Shown here: piece after piece, positions 44,963 to 53,515 of the stretch
Layout: each line of letters opens with the position of its first letter
How positions within the stretch are numbered: the stretch's first letter is position 1
NCBI GenBank assembly: GCA_900473805.1
Contig: UCMS01000010.1
Span: forward strand, 1 to 64,000
Source: Hyphomicrobiales bacterium
Lineage (GTDB): Bacteria; Pseudomonadota; Alphaproteobacteria; Rhizobiales; Rhizobiaceae
Direction of reading: 5' to 3'
Length of the DNA: 64,000 bases
Program-made: the position numbers and the translations under genes
The notes under the pieces: generated by a model
Database searches by the model: none
Told to the model about the DNA's origin: nothing
The model's input: only the letters and a program-made list of their open reading frames with translations

Positions 44963-46096
44963 ATGTGTATGACTAATGACAATTCCTCTCAGCGTGATGC
45001 TCAAGACGCTGGTGACAGGCTTTTGGCGTCTCATCCCTCGGAGGACCCCTTCGCGGCGGCCTTCAAGGCCACCAGAATGCCGATGTTGATTACCGATCCA
45101 CGGCAGGACGATAACCCGATTATTTTCTGCAATCGCGCCTTCTCGACACTTACCGGCTACAGTCGGGAAGAGCTTGTCGGTCGTAACTGCCGATTGCTGC
45201 AGGGGCCGGAAACCGATCGTGGCGCCATCCAACGTCTCAGCGAGGCTGTTGCTGCCGAGCGCGATGTCGCGCTCGACATCCTGAACTACCGAAAGGACGG
45301 CACGACGTTCTGGAACGCGCTGTTTGTCAGCCCGGTTCGAGATGCCAAGGGGGAGGTGATTTACTTTTTCGCATCCCAGCTCGATTTCACCAACATCAAG
45401 AGCAAGGAAATCGAACTAGCGCAGGCTCGGATGTCGGCCGAAGAGGAAGTCGTGCGTCGGACCCGTGACTTGAGCGAAGCGCTGCAGGCGAAGACGATGC
45501 TTGTCCATGAGGTCGATCATCGGGTGAAGAATAACCTGTTGACCATAGCTTCCATCGTCAAGTTGCAGGCGCGGATGTCGGAAGACGACGTGGTCAAGCG
45601 AACCCTGTTTTCCGTGCTCAACCGCGTTGAGGCCTTGAGCACAGTGCAACGCAAGCTGTTCAAGAACAGCGATCTCGGCCGGTTCGACGTGGCAGACTTT
45701 GCCAAGGATCTGATCGAGGATCTGGTCGGAGCGTTGAAGCGTGACGACATTCAGGTCACGACGGATCTGTCGCCGGTGCTGGTGCCGTCGGTCAAGGCTT
45801 CTCCCCTGGCCCTGATCGTTAACGAACTCGTGCTGGATGCCGTCCGTCGAGGGTTGAGTGACGGAGGAGGGGAAATCCACCTCCAGGTGAAACGGACCAA
45901 TGGCCACTTCGTCATTCGGGTAACGGATACCACGTCGCCTGTGCCCGTCAATTCCGAGGAAGAAGTGTTCGGAAGGCTGATGCTTGAAACCTGTGCGAAG
46001 CAGTTGCAGGCAAACGTTGAGCGCAGCGTCAACGGTCACCGCACCGATGTACTGGTGACCATGCTGGTCGAGGACATGAAGGGTACCGACGTTTGA
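44963..46096 (+). CDS. LOV-domain blue-light histidine kinase
   Basis: About 377 residues from the ATG at 44963; a second ATG two codons later is also possible. The LOV core at about 35-140 carries the photoactive Cys76 in GYSREELVGRNCRLLQGPETD, followed by NYRKDGTTFWNALFVSPV. A linker helix leads to a HisKA_2-type kinase (VHEVDHRVKNNLLTIASIVKLQARM) and a degenerate-looking ATP domain (ALIVNELVLDAVRRGLSDGGGEIHLQV). Light forms a flavin-Cys adduct that changes kinase activity (established for the family). It overlaps the response-regulator gene by 4 bp. Confidence 0.92.
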   Translation: MCMTNDNSSQRDAQDAGDRLLASHPSEDPFAAAFKATRMPMLITDPRQDDNPIIFCNRAFSTLTGYSREELVGRNCRLLQGPETDRGAIQRLSEAVAAERDVALDILNYRKDGTTFWNALFVSPVRDAKGEVIYFFASQLDFTNIKSKEIELAQARMSAEEEVVRRTRDLSEALQAKTMLVHEVDHRVKNNLLTIASIVKLQARMSEDDVVKRTLFSVLNRVEALSTVQRKLFKNSDLGRFDVADFAKDLIEDLVGALKRDDIQVTTDLSPVLVPSVKASPLALIVNELVLDAVRRGLSDGGGEIHLQVKRTNGHFVIRVTDTTSPVPVNSEEEVFGRLMLETCAKQLQANVERSVNGHRTDVLVTMLVEDMKGTDV

Positions 46097-46491
46097 AGAT
46101 CATGATCGTCGAGGACGAGGCCCTGCTGGCGCTCGAACTGGAAATGGAAGTGGAAGCTGCAGGTCACGAGGTGGTGGGCACGGCGGCTTCCCGTAATGCC
46201 GCGCTGCAAATCGTTGAGCATGCAGAACCGCAGTTTGCCTTTGTCGACGTCCACCTGAGCGATGGTCCGTCCGGCATAGAGATCGGACGGCATCTCGCCT
46301 CGACGGGTATTCCGTTTGTTTTTGTCACCGGCAATGTGAAGCGGATTCCGGAGGACTTCGTGGGTGCCATCGGGGCAATTGAGAAACCGTACACGATGAA
46401 CGGTTTGCAGAACGCGCTCACCTATCTGACGGCACGGGTATCCGGAAATGAGCCGACGGTGCCTCCACCGGGATTGATCCTGGCGGAGTGA
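46093..46491 (+). CDS. Single-domain response regulator (receiver)
   Basis: 132 residues, starting at a TTG that overlaps the kinase stop, or at the ATG 46102. The receiver fold shows the acidic pocket VEDEALLALELE, the phospho-acceptor Asp in FAFVDVHLSDGPSG, Thr in FVFVTGN and Lys in AIEKPYTMNGL. There is no output domain, so it probably passes phosphate onward or acts by protein contact. It is the likely partner of the LOV kinase. Confidence 0.9.
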   Translation: MKIMIVEDEALLALELEMEVEAAGHEVVGTAASRNAALQIVEHAEPQFAFVDVHLSDGPSGIEIGRHLASTGIPFVFVTGNVKRIPEDFVGAIGAIEKPYTMNGLQNALTYLTARVSGNEPTVPPPGLILAE

Positions 46492-46513
46492 CTGCGCTCA
46501 GAACGAGCGCAGT
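46491..46513. terminator. Bidirectional terminator hairpin between converging genes
   Basis: A perfect 9-bp stem, ACTGCGCTC / GAGCGCAGT, with loop AGAAC, overlaps the stop codons of both the response-regulator and BA14K genes. There is no long T-run, so efficiency is uncertain. Confidence 0.55.
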
Positions 46514-47160
46514 TCGCATTGTTTGCGCGGGCCGCCGCCATAAGGCTGATAGGAATTGTCTTCGGGGCGGTACGAGCGATAACGCTTGAGACAGTTTTGC
46601 GCGTGAAGAGAACTTGCCGAGACGCTGGACGACTGTTCGGCAACGTCCTGAACGAGCGTGGGCTGTGCTTGCTGGTCCAATTCATTGGCAGGTGCACTGC
46701 CGTGGGGCGAAATGCACGGCTTCATCCCACCGCTATAGGAGATGTAGTTGTTGTCCGTCGCGCGATAGGATTTGTAGCGCGCCTCGCACCAGGCGACATG
46801 CGCCGCCGCCAGGGGGGTCAGGTCTCGACCGTCATTGTCGGTGTCCGTCACTGCAGAGGTCTGCATGACATCGATCTCCGCAACCGCTGAGGCCGGTGCT
46901 GACCCTGGTGCCGTGTCAACGTTCGGCTCGGAGCTCGCCATGACGACCCCGGTGCTGTATCGCGGAGCAATTCGCTCGTAGGCCTGAGCATGCGGGTCTA
47001 CCCTGACGGGAGTCAAGGTCCAGAGGTCCTCAACATCCAGTCCGGTGAAGCGCGGAACATCTTCCTGCGGCACGATAACGGCCGATGCCAGCACGACGCC
47101 GCCCAGTAGCATACCCACGGCAAGCGACGTACCGGCCAGCAGCGAAGCTACGGTTTTCAT
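46498..47160 (-). CDS. BA14K-family secreted protein with two repeats
   Basis: About 220 residues from the ATG at 47160 (MKTVASLLAGTSLAVGM), with a signal peptide or anchor at residues 1-27. Two copies of the BA14K motif are clear: HVAWCEARYKSYRATDNNYISYSGGMKPC and HAQNCLKRYRSYRPEDNSYQPYGGGPRKQC, separated by a low-complexity linker. The family is small, secreted, typical of rhizobia and Brucella, with lectin-like or immunogenic behaviour reported in Brucella. Most members have one motif copy; the role here is unknown. Confidence 0.82.
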   Translation of the reverse strand: MKTVASLLAGTSLAVGMLLGGVVLASAVIVPQEDVPRFTGLDVEDLWTLTPVRVDPHAQAYERIAPRYSTGVVMASSEPNVDTAPGSAPASAVAEIDVMQTSAVTDTDNDGRDLTPLAAAHVAWCEARYKSYRATDNNYISYSGGMKPCISPHGSAPANELDQQAQPTLVQDVAEQSSSVSASSLHAQNCLKRYRSYRPEDNSYQPYGGGPRKQCELRSF

Positions 47161-47255
47161 TGAACTCTCCATCAATGCGATTGCTGGATGGAGAATGATT
47201 TAGGGCTTCGTCAGTTCCATCCGGAACCGATCGCCTCGGGAAATTGTCGACCGCG

Positions 47256-47285
47256 GCCACCGCAGTCTCTTGTTCCTGCGGTGGC
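47256..47285 (-). other. Stem-loop downstream of the dehydratase gene
   Basis: A perfect 10-bp stem (GCCACCGCAG / CTGCGGTGGC) with a 10-nt loop lies 15 bp after the IlvD-like stop, in the direction of that operon. No T-run follows; it may stabilise the 3' end or act with Rho. Confidence 0.5.
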
Positions 47286-47300
47286 TGTGTTGGCTGCCCC

Positions 47301-49085
47301 TCAATGATTGTGACGGGGCGGTCTCTTGGATATCTGTCGGAAGCTGTCAGCACCCCGGATCGTGGCGCCGTCTGCGAGTTGGGTCACGGTCTGGCGGTAG
47401 AGCATTTGCCACGGCGTTGCGTCGGCCGGAACGGCGGGAATGCCCTCCGCCTTGCGGCTGGCGATCTCATCATCGGAAACCAGCATGTCGCACCGACCCT
47501 GGTTGAGATCGATGCGGATCGTATCGCCCGTGCGGATCCAGGCCAGTCCGCCGCCCGCGGCGCTTTCGGGCGACGCGTTCAGGATCGACGGACTGTCGGC
47601 TGTTCCGGATTGACGACCGTCACCGATGGTCGGGAGGCTCAGGATGCCACGCTGGATCAGATGGTCGGGCGGCTGCATATTGACGACTTCGGCGGATCCC
47701 GGCCAGCCGAGGGGGCCGGCGCCACGGATGACGAGAATGCAGTTCTCGTCGATCTCAAGAGACGGGTCGTTGATGCGCTTGTGATAATCCTCCGACCCGT
47801 CGAAGACGATGGCGCGGCCCTCGAAGATGCCTTCGCGCCCTGGCTCGTTCAGGTAACGCAGGCGAAACCCTTCCGAGATGACGCTGGTCTTCATGATCGC
47901 GAAGTCGAAGAGATTGCCCTTTAGCACGAGGAAGCCTGCACGTTCGCGCATCGGTTCGGCATAGGGCTTGATGACCTCCCGGTCGGCGGCTTCCTTGCCT
48001 TCCAGATTTTCGGCCATGGTGCGGCCGGTGACCGTGGGACAGCTGCCGTCCAGCTTGCCCGCCTGCAAGAGCTCCCACATGATGGCGGGAACGCCGCCGG
48101 CGCGGTGGAAACGTTCGCCGAGATAAGCGCCGGCCGGCTGGACGTTGGCGAGCAACGGGATGTCGAAGCCGTGAACCTGCCAGTCTTCGGGATGCAGTTC
48201 GACGCCGGCATGTTTGGCCATGGCCATCAGATGCGGCTGCGCATTCGTGGAGCCGCCGATGGCGGAATTGACGCGGATGGCGTTGAGGAAGGCTTCGCGG
48301 GTCAGGATGTCGGACGGCTTGACGTTCTGGAGCACCAATTCCACGGCGCGGCGGCCGGTGCGATAGGCCATCTGGCCGCGTTCGCGATAGGCGCCGGGGA
48401 TCGCTGCGCAGCCCGTGAGCGACATGCCGAGGGCTTCGGCCATGGCATTCATGGTGGAGGCGGTGCCCATTGTGTTGCAATGGCCGACCGAGGGGGCGGA
48501 ATCAAGTGCCCGTTCCAGGAACTCTTCCTTGTCGATCTCACCGGCTGCGTATTTGCGTCGGGAGCGCCAGATGACGGTGCCAGAGCCCACAAGTTCCCCG
48601 TCGTGCCATCCGTCCAGCATCGGTCCGCCCGACAGGACGATGGCGGGAATGTCTACCGTCGAGGCAGCCATTAATGCCGAGGGGGTGGTCTTGTCGCAGC
48701 CTGTCGTGAGCACGACGCCATCGAAGGGATAACCGTAGAGGAGTTCGACCAGGCCGAGATAGGCGAGGTTGCGGTCGAGGGCTGCGGTCGGGCGCTTGCA
48801 GTTTTCAAACAGGGGATGCGAGGGGAACTCGATGGGAATGCCACCGGCATCGCGGATGCCGTCACGCACGCGCTTGGCAAGCTCAAGGTGGTGCCGGTTG
48901 CATGGATTGATGTCGCTGCCCGACTGGGCGATCCCGATGATCGGTTTGCCCGAACGCAGTTCCTCCGGCGTCGTGCCATAGTTCATGAAGCGTTCGAGAT
49001 AGAGCGCCGTCATGTCCAGGTGGTCGGGATTGTCGAACCAGTCCTGGGAGCGCAGGCGACGCTTGGGGTGTTCTGTATTGCTCAT
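47301..49085 (-). CDS. IlvD/Edd-family sugar-acid dehydratase (L-arabinonate/D-xylonate dehydratase-like)
   Basis: 594 residues, the usual length for aldonate dehydratases. Three Cys positions expected to bind the iron-sulfur cluster are present: GSDINPCNRHH, LTTGCDKTTPSALMA and SVGHCNTMGTASTMNAMAEALG. The family dehydrates aldonic acids to 2-keto-3-deoxy acids. Context with an FAH-family dehydratase and TRAP importer points to a pentonate or tetronate rather than branched-chain amino-acid synthesis. It is the last gene of the operon and overlaps the preceding gene by 4 bp. Confidence 0.9.
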   Translation of the reverse strand: MSNTEHPKRRLRSQDWFDNPDHLDMTALYLERFMNYGTTPEELRSGKPIIGIAQSGSDINPCNRHHLELAKRVRDGIRDAGGIPIEFPSHPLFENCKRPTAALDRNLAYLGLVELLYGYPFDGVVLTTGCDKTTPSALMAASTVDIPAIVLSGGPMLDGWHDGELVGSGTVIWRSRRKYAAGEIDKEEFLERALDSAPSVGHCNTMGTASTMNAMAEALGMSLTGCAAIPGAYRERGQMAYRTGRRAVELVLQNVKPSDILTREAFLNAIRVNSAIGGSTNAQPHLMAMAKHAGVELHPEDWQVHGFDIPLLANVQPAGAYLGERFHRAGGVPAIMWELLQAGKLDGSCPTVTGRTMAENLEGKEAADREVIKPYAEPMRERAGFLVLKGNLFDFAIMKTSVISEGFRLRYLNEPGREGIFEGRAIVFDGSEDYHKRINDPSLEIDENCILVIRGAGPLGWPGSAEVVNMQPPDHLIQRGILSLPTIGDGRQSGTADSPSILNASPESAAGGGLAWIRTGDTIRIDLNQGRCDMLVSDDEIASRKAEGIPAVPADATPWQMLYRQTVTQLADGATIRGADSFRQISKRPPRHNH

Positions 49086-49981
49086 GGACGATCCTCCTCC
49101 TCCCTGGCATTGATTTTTTCGAGATGCAGCAGCAGTGCGCTGTGATCCTTCTCTCCGTTGCCGTCCGCGACGAAAGCCTCAAAGGCCGTGCGGACATCGG
49201 CGGTCAAAGGCAGATCTAGTGCGAATTCTGCAGCCATGGCTGCCACTGCATCCAGATCCTTCAATTGCAGCCGCGACGGACCCCCGGGTTCGAACCTGCG
49301 CTCGACCATGCGTGCGCCATGCAGTTCGAGGATGCGACTCTCGGCGAAGCCGCCGCGAATGGCCTCGCGAAACTTCTCTCGCGACGCGCCTCCCGCCTCG
49401 ACCAACATCATGGCTTCCGCGACGGCGCCGATGGTGATGGCCACGATCTGCTGGTTTGCGAGCTTGCAGATCTGGCCCGCCCCTGACGGGCCGACATGGG
49501 TGACGCGGCCGAGGGCTGCGAATACGTTTAAGAGGCCTTCGATGACCGATGCTTCTCCGCCGGCCATAATGGCGAGCGTACCGGCCTCTGCACCGACCAC
49601 CCCACCAGAGACGGGCGCGTCGACATGGGCAATCCCCCGTTCGGCCAGCCTGCCCGCATGGTTCTTGGCCATCGGCGGAGCGATCGATGACATGTCGATC
49701 ACGACAGCATCCGGCTTCAGTGCTTCGGCGACGCCTGTCGAGAAGAGGACATCGGCGACCGCATTCCCGTCCGAAAGCATGGTGATGACGACGTCTGCAC
49801 CACTGACGGCTTCGGCAGCGGTTGCGGCCAAGGTCGCGCCGTCGCCCATCAGAGCTTCAGCCTTACGGATGTCGCGGTTCCAGACCGAGACGACGAACCC
49901 GGCCGCGAGCAAGCGGCGCGCCATGGGCGCGCCCATCAGGCCGGTGCCGAGAAACGCTATGCGCTTGGTCGGTTCGGTCAA
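49082..49981 (-). CDS. 3-hydroxyisobutyrate dehydrogenase-family oxidoreductase
   Basis: 299 residues: Rossmann motif IAFLGTGLMGAPMARRLLAAG, substrate motif HVDAPVSGGVVGAEAGTLAIMAGG near residue 118, and catalytic Lys in GAGQICKLANQQIV. The beta-hydroxyacid dehydrogenase family includes tartronate-semialdehyde reductase and L-threonate dehydrogenase, which would suit a sugar-acid operon. The substrate is unproven. The stop overlaps the dehydratase start and its own start overlaps the previous stop, so the three genes are coupled. Confidence 0.88.
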   Translation of the reverse strand: MTEPTKRIAFLGTGLMGAPMARRLLAAGFVVSVWNRDIRKAEALMGDGATLAATAAEAVSGADVVITMLSDGNAVADVLFSTGVAEALKPDAVVIDMSSIAPPMAKNHAGRLAERGIAHVDAPVSGGVVGAEAGTLAIMAGGEASVIEGLLNVFAALGRVTHVGPSGAGQICKLANQQIVAITIGAVAEAMMLVEAGGASREKFREAIRGGFAESRILELHGARMVERRFEPGGPSRLQLKDLDAVAAMAAEFALDLPLTADVRTAFEAFVADGNGEKDHSALLLHLEKINAREEEDRP

Positions 49982-50961
49982 AGGCTGCCTCCCAGTTCGT
50001 CTTCGATATGGATGCGGATGATTTCGTCAAAGGACGCGTCCGCTGTGAAGCCGAGGTCGCGGGCGCGTTTTGCGTCGAAACCGGGCGCCCAGCCGGCGCA
50101 GATGCGCATGATCGTCTCGTCCGGCTCCCGGCGGATGAGCTTCACGGCCTTGTCGCCTGCGATGCGGCGCAAGGCCTCGATCTGGTCGCCGACGGTGGCG
50201 CTCACCCCCGGCATGGAGAGATTGCGGCGGGGGCCGACTTGTTCCACGTCGATCGTCGCGGCATGGATGAGAAAGCCAACGGCGGAGCGGGGTGAGGCGT
50301 GCCAGTGCCGCACGTCGTCCGAGACCGGCAGCACGGCCTCCTGGCCGACCAGCGGTTCGCGCAGGATGCTGGAGAAGAAGCCGGATGCTGCCTTGTTCGG
50401 CTTGCCCGGGCGGATGCAGATCGTCGGCAAACGGATGCCGATGCCGTCGAAAAAGCCCTTGCGGGAATAGTCGGACAACAGAAGTTCGCAGATTGCCTTC
50501 TGCGTGCCGTAGCTGGTGAGCGGCGTGGTGTGGAACTCGTCCGGGATGGGGAAGGGCAAGGGAGCGCCGACCACGGCGATGGAGGAGGTGAAGACCACGC
50601 GCGGTCGATAGCCATCTTCAATATGGGCGAGACGGATCGCTTCGAAGAGATAGCGTGTGCCATCGAGGTTGATTCGATAGCCTTTTTCGAAGTCGAGTTC
50701 GGCCTCGCCGGAGACGATGGCCGCCAGATGGAAGATCACGTCGGGGCGACCTGCGACGAGTTTCTCAGCGGCTCCGGGGGCGGAGAGGTCTGCCGTTTCA
50801 AGGGTGACACTGCCGGCGAAACCGACCGGTGCATCGGGGGTGACGACATCGACCAGCGTCATGGCTTCGACGGCTCTGCCGGCGAGTGTTCCATCCTTCG
50901 TGAGCCGCTCAGCCAGCTTTCTGCCGACCATTCCCGCGGCGCCGATAATCAGAACATGCAT
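49978..50961 (-). CDS. DenD-like NAD-dependent SDR (D-erythronate dehydrogenase-like)
   Basis: 327 residues: VLIIGAAGMVGRKLAERL at the N-terminus, FHLAAIVSGEAELDFEKGY, VFTSSIAVVG and the active-site YGTQKAICELLL (Tyr-x3-Lys). The RLPTICIRPGKPNKAASGFFSSILREPL region is characteristic of the D-erythronate dehydrogenase/DenD branch as I recall it. The usual partners of that route, a DUF1537 kinase (OtnK) and OtnC, are not in the window, so its job may differ. It is the first gene of the minus-strand operon, with GGAGGAGG before the ATG. Confidence 0.82.
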   Translation of the reverse strand: MHVLIIGAAGMVGRKLAERLTKDGTLAGRAVEAMTLVDVVTPDAPVGFAGSVTLETADLSAPGAAEKLVAGRPDVIFHLAAIVSGEAELDFEKGYRINLDGTRYLFEAIRLAHIEDGYRPRVVFTSSIAVVGAPLPFPIPDEFHTTPLTSYGTQKAICELLLSDYSRKGFFDGIGIRLPTICIRPGKPNKAASGFFSSILREPLVGQEAVLPVSDDVRHWHASPRSAVGFLIHAATIDVEQVGPRRNLSMPGVSATVGDQIEALRRIAGDKAVKLIRREPDETIMRICAGWAPGFDAKRARDLGFTADASFDEIIRIHIEDELGGSL

Positions 50962-50987
50962 CGTATTTCCTCCTCCGGTTCATTCAT

Positions 50988-51005
50988 CCGCCGAGTGTTC
51001 GGCGG
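50988..51005 (-). other. Leader hairpin of the sugar-acid operon
   Basis: CCGCCGA/TCGGCGG arms with a 4-nt loop, between the operator and the DenD-like start. It may stabilise the 5' leader; no terminator T-run is present. Confidence 0.4.
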
Positions 51006-51036
51006 ACACAAGCAATCATCTCGAAAAAAGCATTTG

Positions 51037-51057
51037 TAAGGTTGTCTGATAACCTTA
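51037..51057. promoter_or_regulatory. FadR/GntR-type operator in the divergent promoter region
   Basis: TAAGGTT and AACCTTA are inverted arms around GTCTGAT. The core TTGTCTGATAACC resembles the FCD-GntR consensus TTGTCNGACAA and the second site at 53443-53461. A TTATAT -10-like box for the oxidoreductase gene overlaps its right end. The GntR gene at 52613 is the likely binder. Confidence 0.65.
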
Positions 51058-51126
51058 TATTTGATGCTTGGAAACAGAATAGTTGGCGCCGGGGGCTCGC
51101 AAGCGTGGACCGGCAGGAGAAAAGAC

Positions 51127-52584
51127 ATGGAAGTTGGGGGCGTTGGCACGGCAGGTGCGGAGTTGTCGGATCCGCGTTTCGAGATCTTGGTAGCCCGGCT
51201 GGGCGCCGACCTCGTCATGGGAGGACCGGAGATCGCTCGCTATTGCCGGGACTGGCATGGTGACGTCACCACCGGTGCCGTGGCTGTGATACGCCCCCGG
51301 ACTACGGCCGATGTCTCTGCTGCCGTCAAGGTCATCGGTGAACTCGGCCTTTCCATCGTGCCTCAAGGCGGCAATACCGGGCTCGTCCTGGGAGCGACGC
51401 CGGATGATCCCGCAGGTCAGGTCGTGATCAGCCTGGAACGGATGACGGCCATTCGGCGGCTGGATGCCGATGATTTCTCCGCTGTGGTGGAGGCCGGCAT
51501 CGTGCTGTCCGAGTTCAAGGACAAAGTGGAGGCGGCGGGCCTCTATTTCCCGCTTGCTCTCGGCGCACAAGGTTCTTGCCGGATCGGCGGCAATGTCTCG
51601 ACCAATGCTGGCGGGATCAATGTCCTGCGCTACGGTATGACCCGCGATCTCGTGCTGGGTCTTGAAGTCGTCCTGCCGGATGGATCGATCTTCGATGGAC
51701 TTTCGACGTTGCGGAAGGACAATCGCGGCATCGATCTCAAGCAGCTTTTCATCGGAGCAGAAGGCACGCTCGGCATCGTGACGGCTGTATCGGTGAAGCT
51801 CATGCCGCCTGCCGAACAGGTGGCGACAGCGCTCCTCGGACTGAATGCGCTTTCCGATGCCATCGCGCTTTATCGCCGGGCGCGGCGCGACTGCTGCGAC
51901 CTGATGTCGGCGTTCGAATTCATGCCGCCGGTGGCGTTCACGCTTGCCCGCGAGGCCATGCCGGACCTCGCAATGCCGATGTCGGGCGACTATCCGGCCT
52001 ATGTGCTGATGGAAATTTCCGGCTCGGGGCTGGTCGACATCGAGGACCTGATGCAGCGGTTTCTCCAGGGTGTCATGGAAGAGGGCCTCGTGCTCGACGG
52101 GGTCGTTGCGGGATCACGGGCGCAGGCGCGCAATCTCTGGCTCTTCCGCGAAGGCATGAACGAGGGGCAGGCAAAACGCGGGCCGCACTTGCGCACCGAT
52201 GTGTCGGTGCCGCTGTCGAAGCTCGCCGATTTCGTCCGGCAAGCGGAAGAGGCCGTCATGGCTGCGCTACCCGAATGCCTCTGCGTTTCCTACGGTCATG
52301 TCGGCGACGGCAATGTGCACCTCAACGTGCTTCCGCCGGCGGGTCTTTCCCGTGGCGAGGTCGATGGCATCATTTACCAGGCAAAGGGGCTGATCAATGC
52401 CGTTCTTGCCCGCTTCGGCGGGTCGATCAGCGCGGAGCACGGGATCGGGCGCTTGAAGAAAACGGATTTCCTTTCTGGCCTGCCTGAGACCCAGGCTCAT
52501 CTTCTTTCTGCGATCAAACGCGCGGTTGATCCGCACATCATCATGAACCCCGGTTGCCAATTGAATTTTACGACGGATTCGTGA
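51127..52584 (+). CDS. FAD-binding oxidoreductase (D-2-hydroxyacid/glycolate dehydrogenase-like)
   Basis: About 485 residues from the ATG at 51127, which has AGGAG nearby; a frame open from 51061 adds no homology. The PCMH-type FAD domain has VPQGGNTGLVLGATPDD (about 80-95) and GSCRIGGNVSTNAGGINVLRYG; the C-terminal FAD-oxidase domain ends with SAEHGIGRLKKTDFL. Relatives oxidise D-lactate, glycolate or D-2-hydroxyglutarate and feed electrons to the respiratory chain. In a keto-deoxy sugar-acid pathway it could remove a 2-hydroxyacid product (inference). Confidence 0.88.
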   Translation: MEVGGVGTAGAELSDPRFEILVARLGADLVMGGPEIARYCRDWHGDVTTGAVAVIRPRTTADVSAAVKVIGELGLSIVPQGGNTGLVLGATPDDPAGQVVISLERMTAIRRLDADDFSAVVEAGIVLSEFKDKVEAAGLYFPLALGAQGSCRIGGNVSTNAGGINVLRYGMTRDLVLGLEVVLPDGSIFDGLSTLRKDNRGIDLKQLFIGAEGTLGIVTAVSVKLMPPAEQVATALLGLNALSDAIALYRRARRDCCDLMSAFEFMPPVAFTLAREAMPDLAMPMSGDYPAYVLMEISGSGLVDIEDLMQRFLQGVMEEGLVLDGVVAGSRAQARNLWLFREGMNEGQAKRGPHLRTDVSVPLSKLADFVRQAEEAVMAALPECLCVSYGHVGDGNVHLNVLPPAGLSRGEVDGIIYQAKGLINAVLARFGGSISAEHGIGRLKKTDFLSGLPETQAHLLSAIKRAVDPHIIMNPGCQLNFTTDS

Positions 52585-52612
52585 ACAACCGGCTGGGTGG
52601 TAAGGAGACCAG

Positions 52613-53347
52613 GTGGGCATGGCGATCGATATAGGTCAAATCAACCTCGGACAGATCAAGCGCAGCGATCATCTTCCGACACGGATCGCGGCGCAGTTTG
52701 CGGCCGAGATCAACGAAGGCCGCCTTTCGCCGGGTGACAAGCTGCCGACCGAACACGTGCTGGCGAAGACGCTCGGTGTCAGCCGTTCGGTGATCCGTGA
52801 AGCGATTGCGCAATTGCGCAACGAGGGACTGGTCGAGACGCGTCAGGGTGTCGGTGCGTTCGTGAGCGAGCGGCCGGCGCGGCTGATCCGCATCAAGGAG
52901 GGCGATCTTTTCGACCCGCAGAGCTTCCGTGCCCTGTTCCAGCTGCGCGTACCGCTGGAAATCGAAGCGGCAGGACTTGCGGCCGTGCACCACACCGAGG
53001 CCGATCTCGCACGCATCGATGAGGCTCTGGCCCATATGACCGGACCGGAGAAATGGTCGCATCAGAGTATCGATGCGGATCTGGCATTTCACCGGGCGGT
53101 GGCGGATGCCACCCATAACGAGTATTTCTCGATGTTCGTCGGCTTCATCGCCGAGCGCATCAGCCTGGCGATCGATGCGGCCCGCTCACGCGCGGTGCTG
53201 GAGGAGATTGTTGAAGTCACGATTGCCGAACATGTGCGGTTGAGGGACGCGATTGCCGGTCGCAATCCTGCCGAAGCGCGCGAGGCGATGCGGCTCCATA
53301 TGCATGGTGCCGCGAGCCGGATTCAGCTCAGTCTGGAGCAATTCTGA
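52613..53347 (+). CDS. FCD-domain GntR-family transcriptional regulator
   Basis: 244 residues from a GTG at 52613, or 242 from the ATG at 52619; AAGGAGA suits both. A winged helix at about 22-85 (LPTRIAAQFAAEINEGRLSPGDKLPTEHVLAKTLGVSRSVIREAIAQL) is followed by an FCD effector domain with metal-binding His and Asp residues (DADLAFHRAVADATHN, HVRLRDAI, MRLHMHGA). FCD members sense organic or sugar acids. It lies between the oxidoreductase and the FAH/TRAP operon, each preceded by a related palindrome. Confidence 0.92.
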   Translation: MGMAIDIGQINLGQIKRSDHLPTRIAAQFAAEINEGRLSPGDKLPTEHVLAKTLGVSRSVIREAIAQLRNEGLVETRQGVGAFVSERPARLIRIKEGDLFDPQSFRALFQLRVPLEIEAAGLAAVHHTEADLARIDEALAHMTGPEKWSHQSIDADLAFHRAVADATHNEYFSMFVGFIAERISLAIDAARSRAVLEEIVEVTIAEHVRLRDAIAGRNPAEAREAMRLHMHGAASRIQLSLEQF

Positions 53348-53442
53348 CTGTTTGACAGCTGCTCGACCGAACCTTGGGTCTGGATTGAGCGGCTCAGGGG
53401 TAGACAGGGCGGATTTCCCTGCCTATTAATGTTTGCGGAGAG

Positions 53443-53461
53443 TTGTCAGACATCCTGACAA
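53443..53461. promoter_or_regulatory. FadR/GntR-type operator upstream of the FAH-TRAP operon
   Basis: TTGTCAGACATCCTGACAA has 7-bp inverted arms and shares TTGTC-GA-A-CC with the site at 51037-51057. It lies 54 bp before the FAH-family gene, within a 168-bp gap that holds no gene. Confidence 0.7.
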
Positions 53462-53515
53462 TACGGCAAGGCGACAGGAGGTGTCGTCTGTCTAGGGGCG
53501 TGGAGGAGGTCCGTC

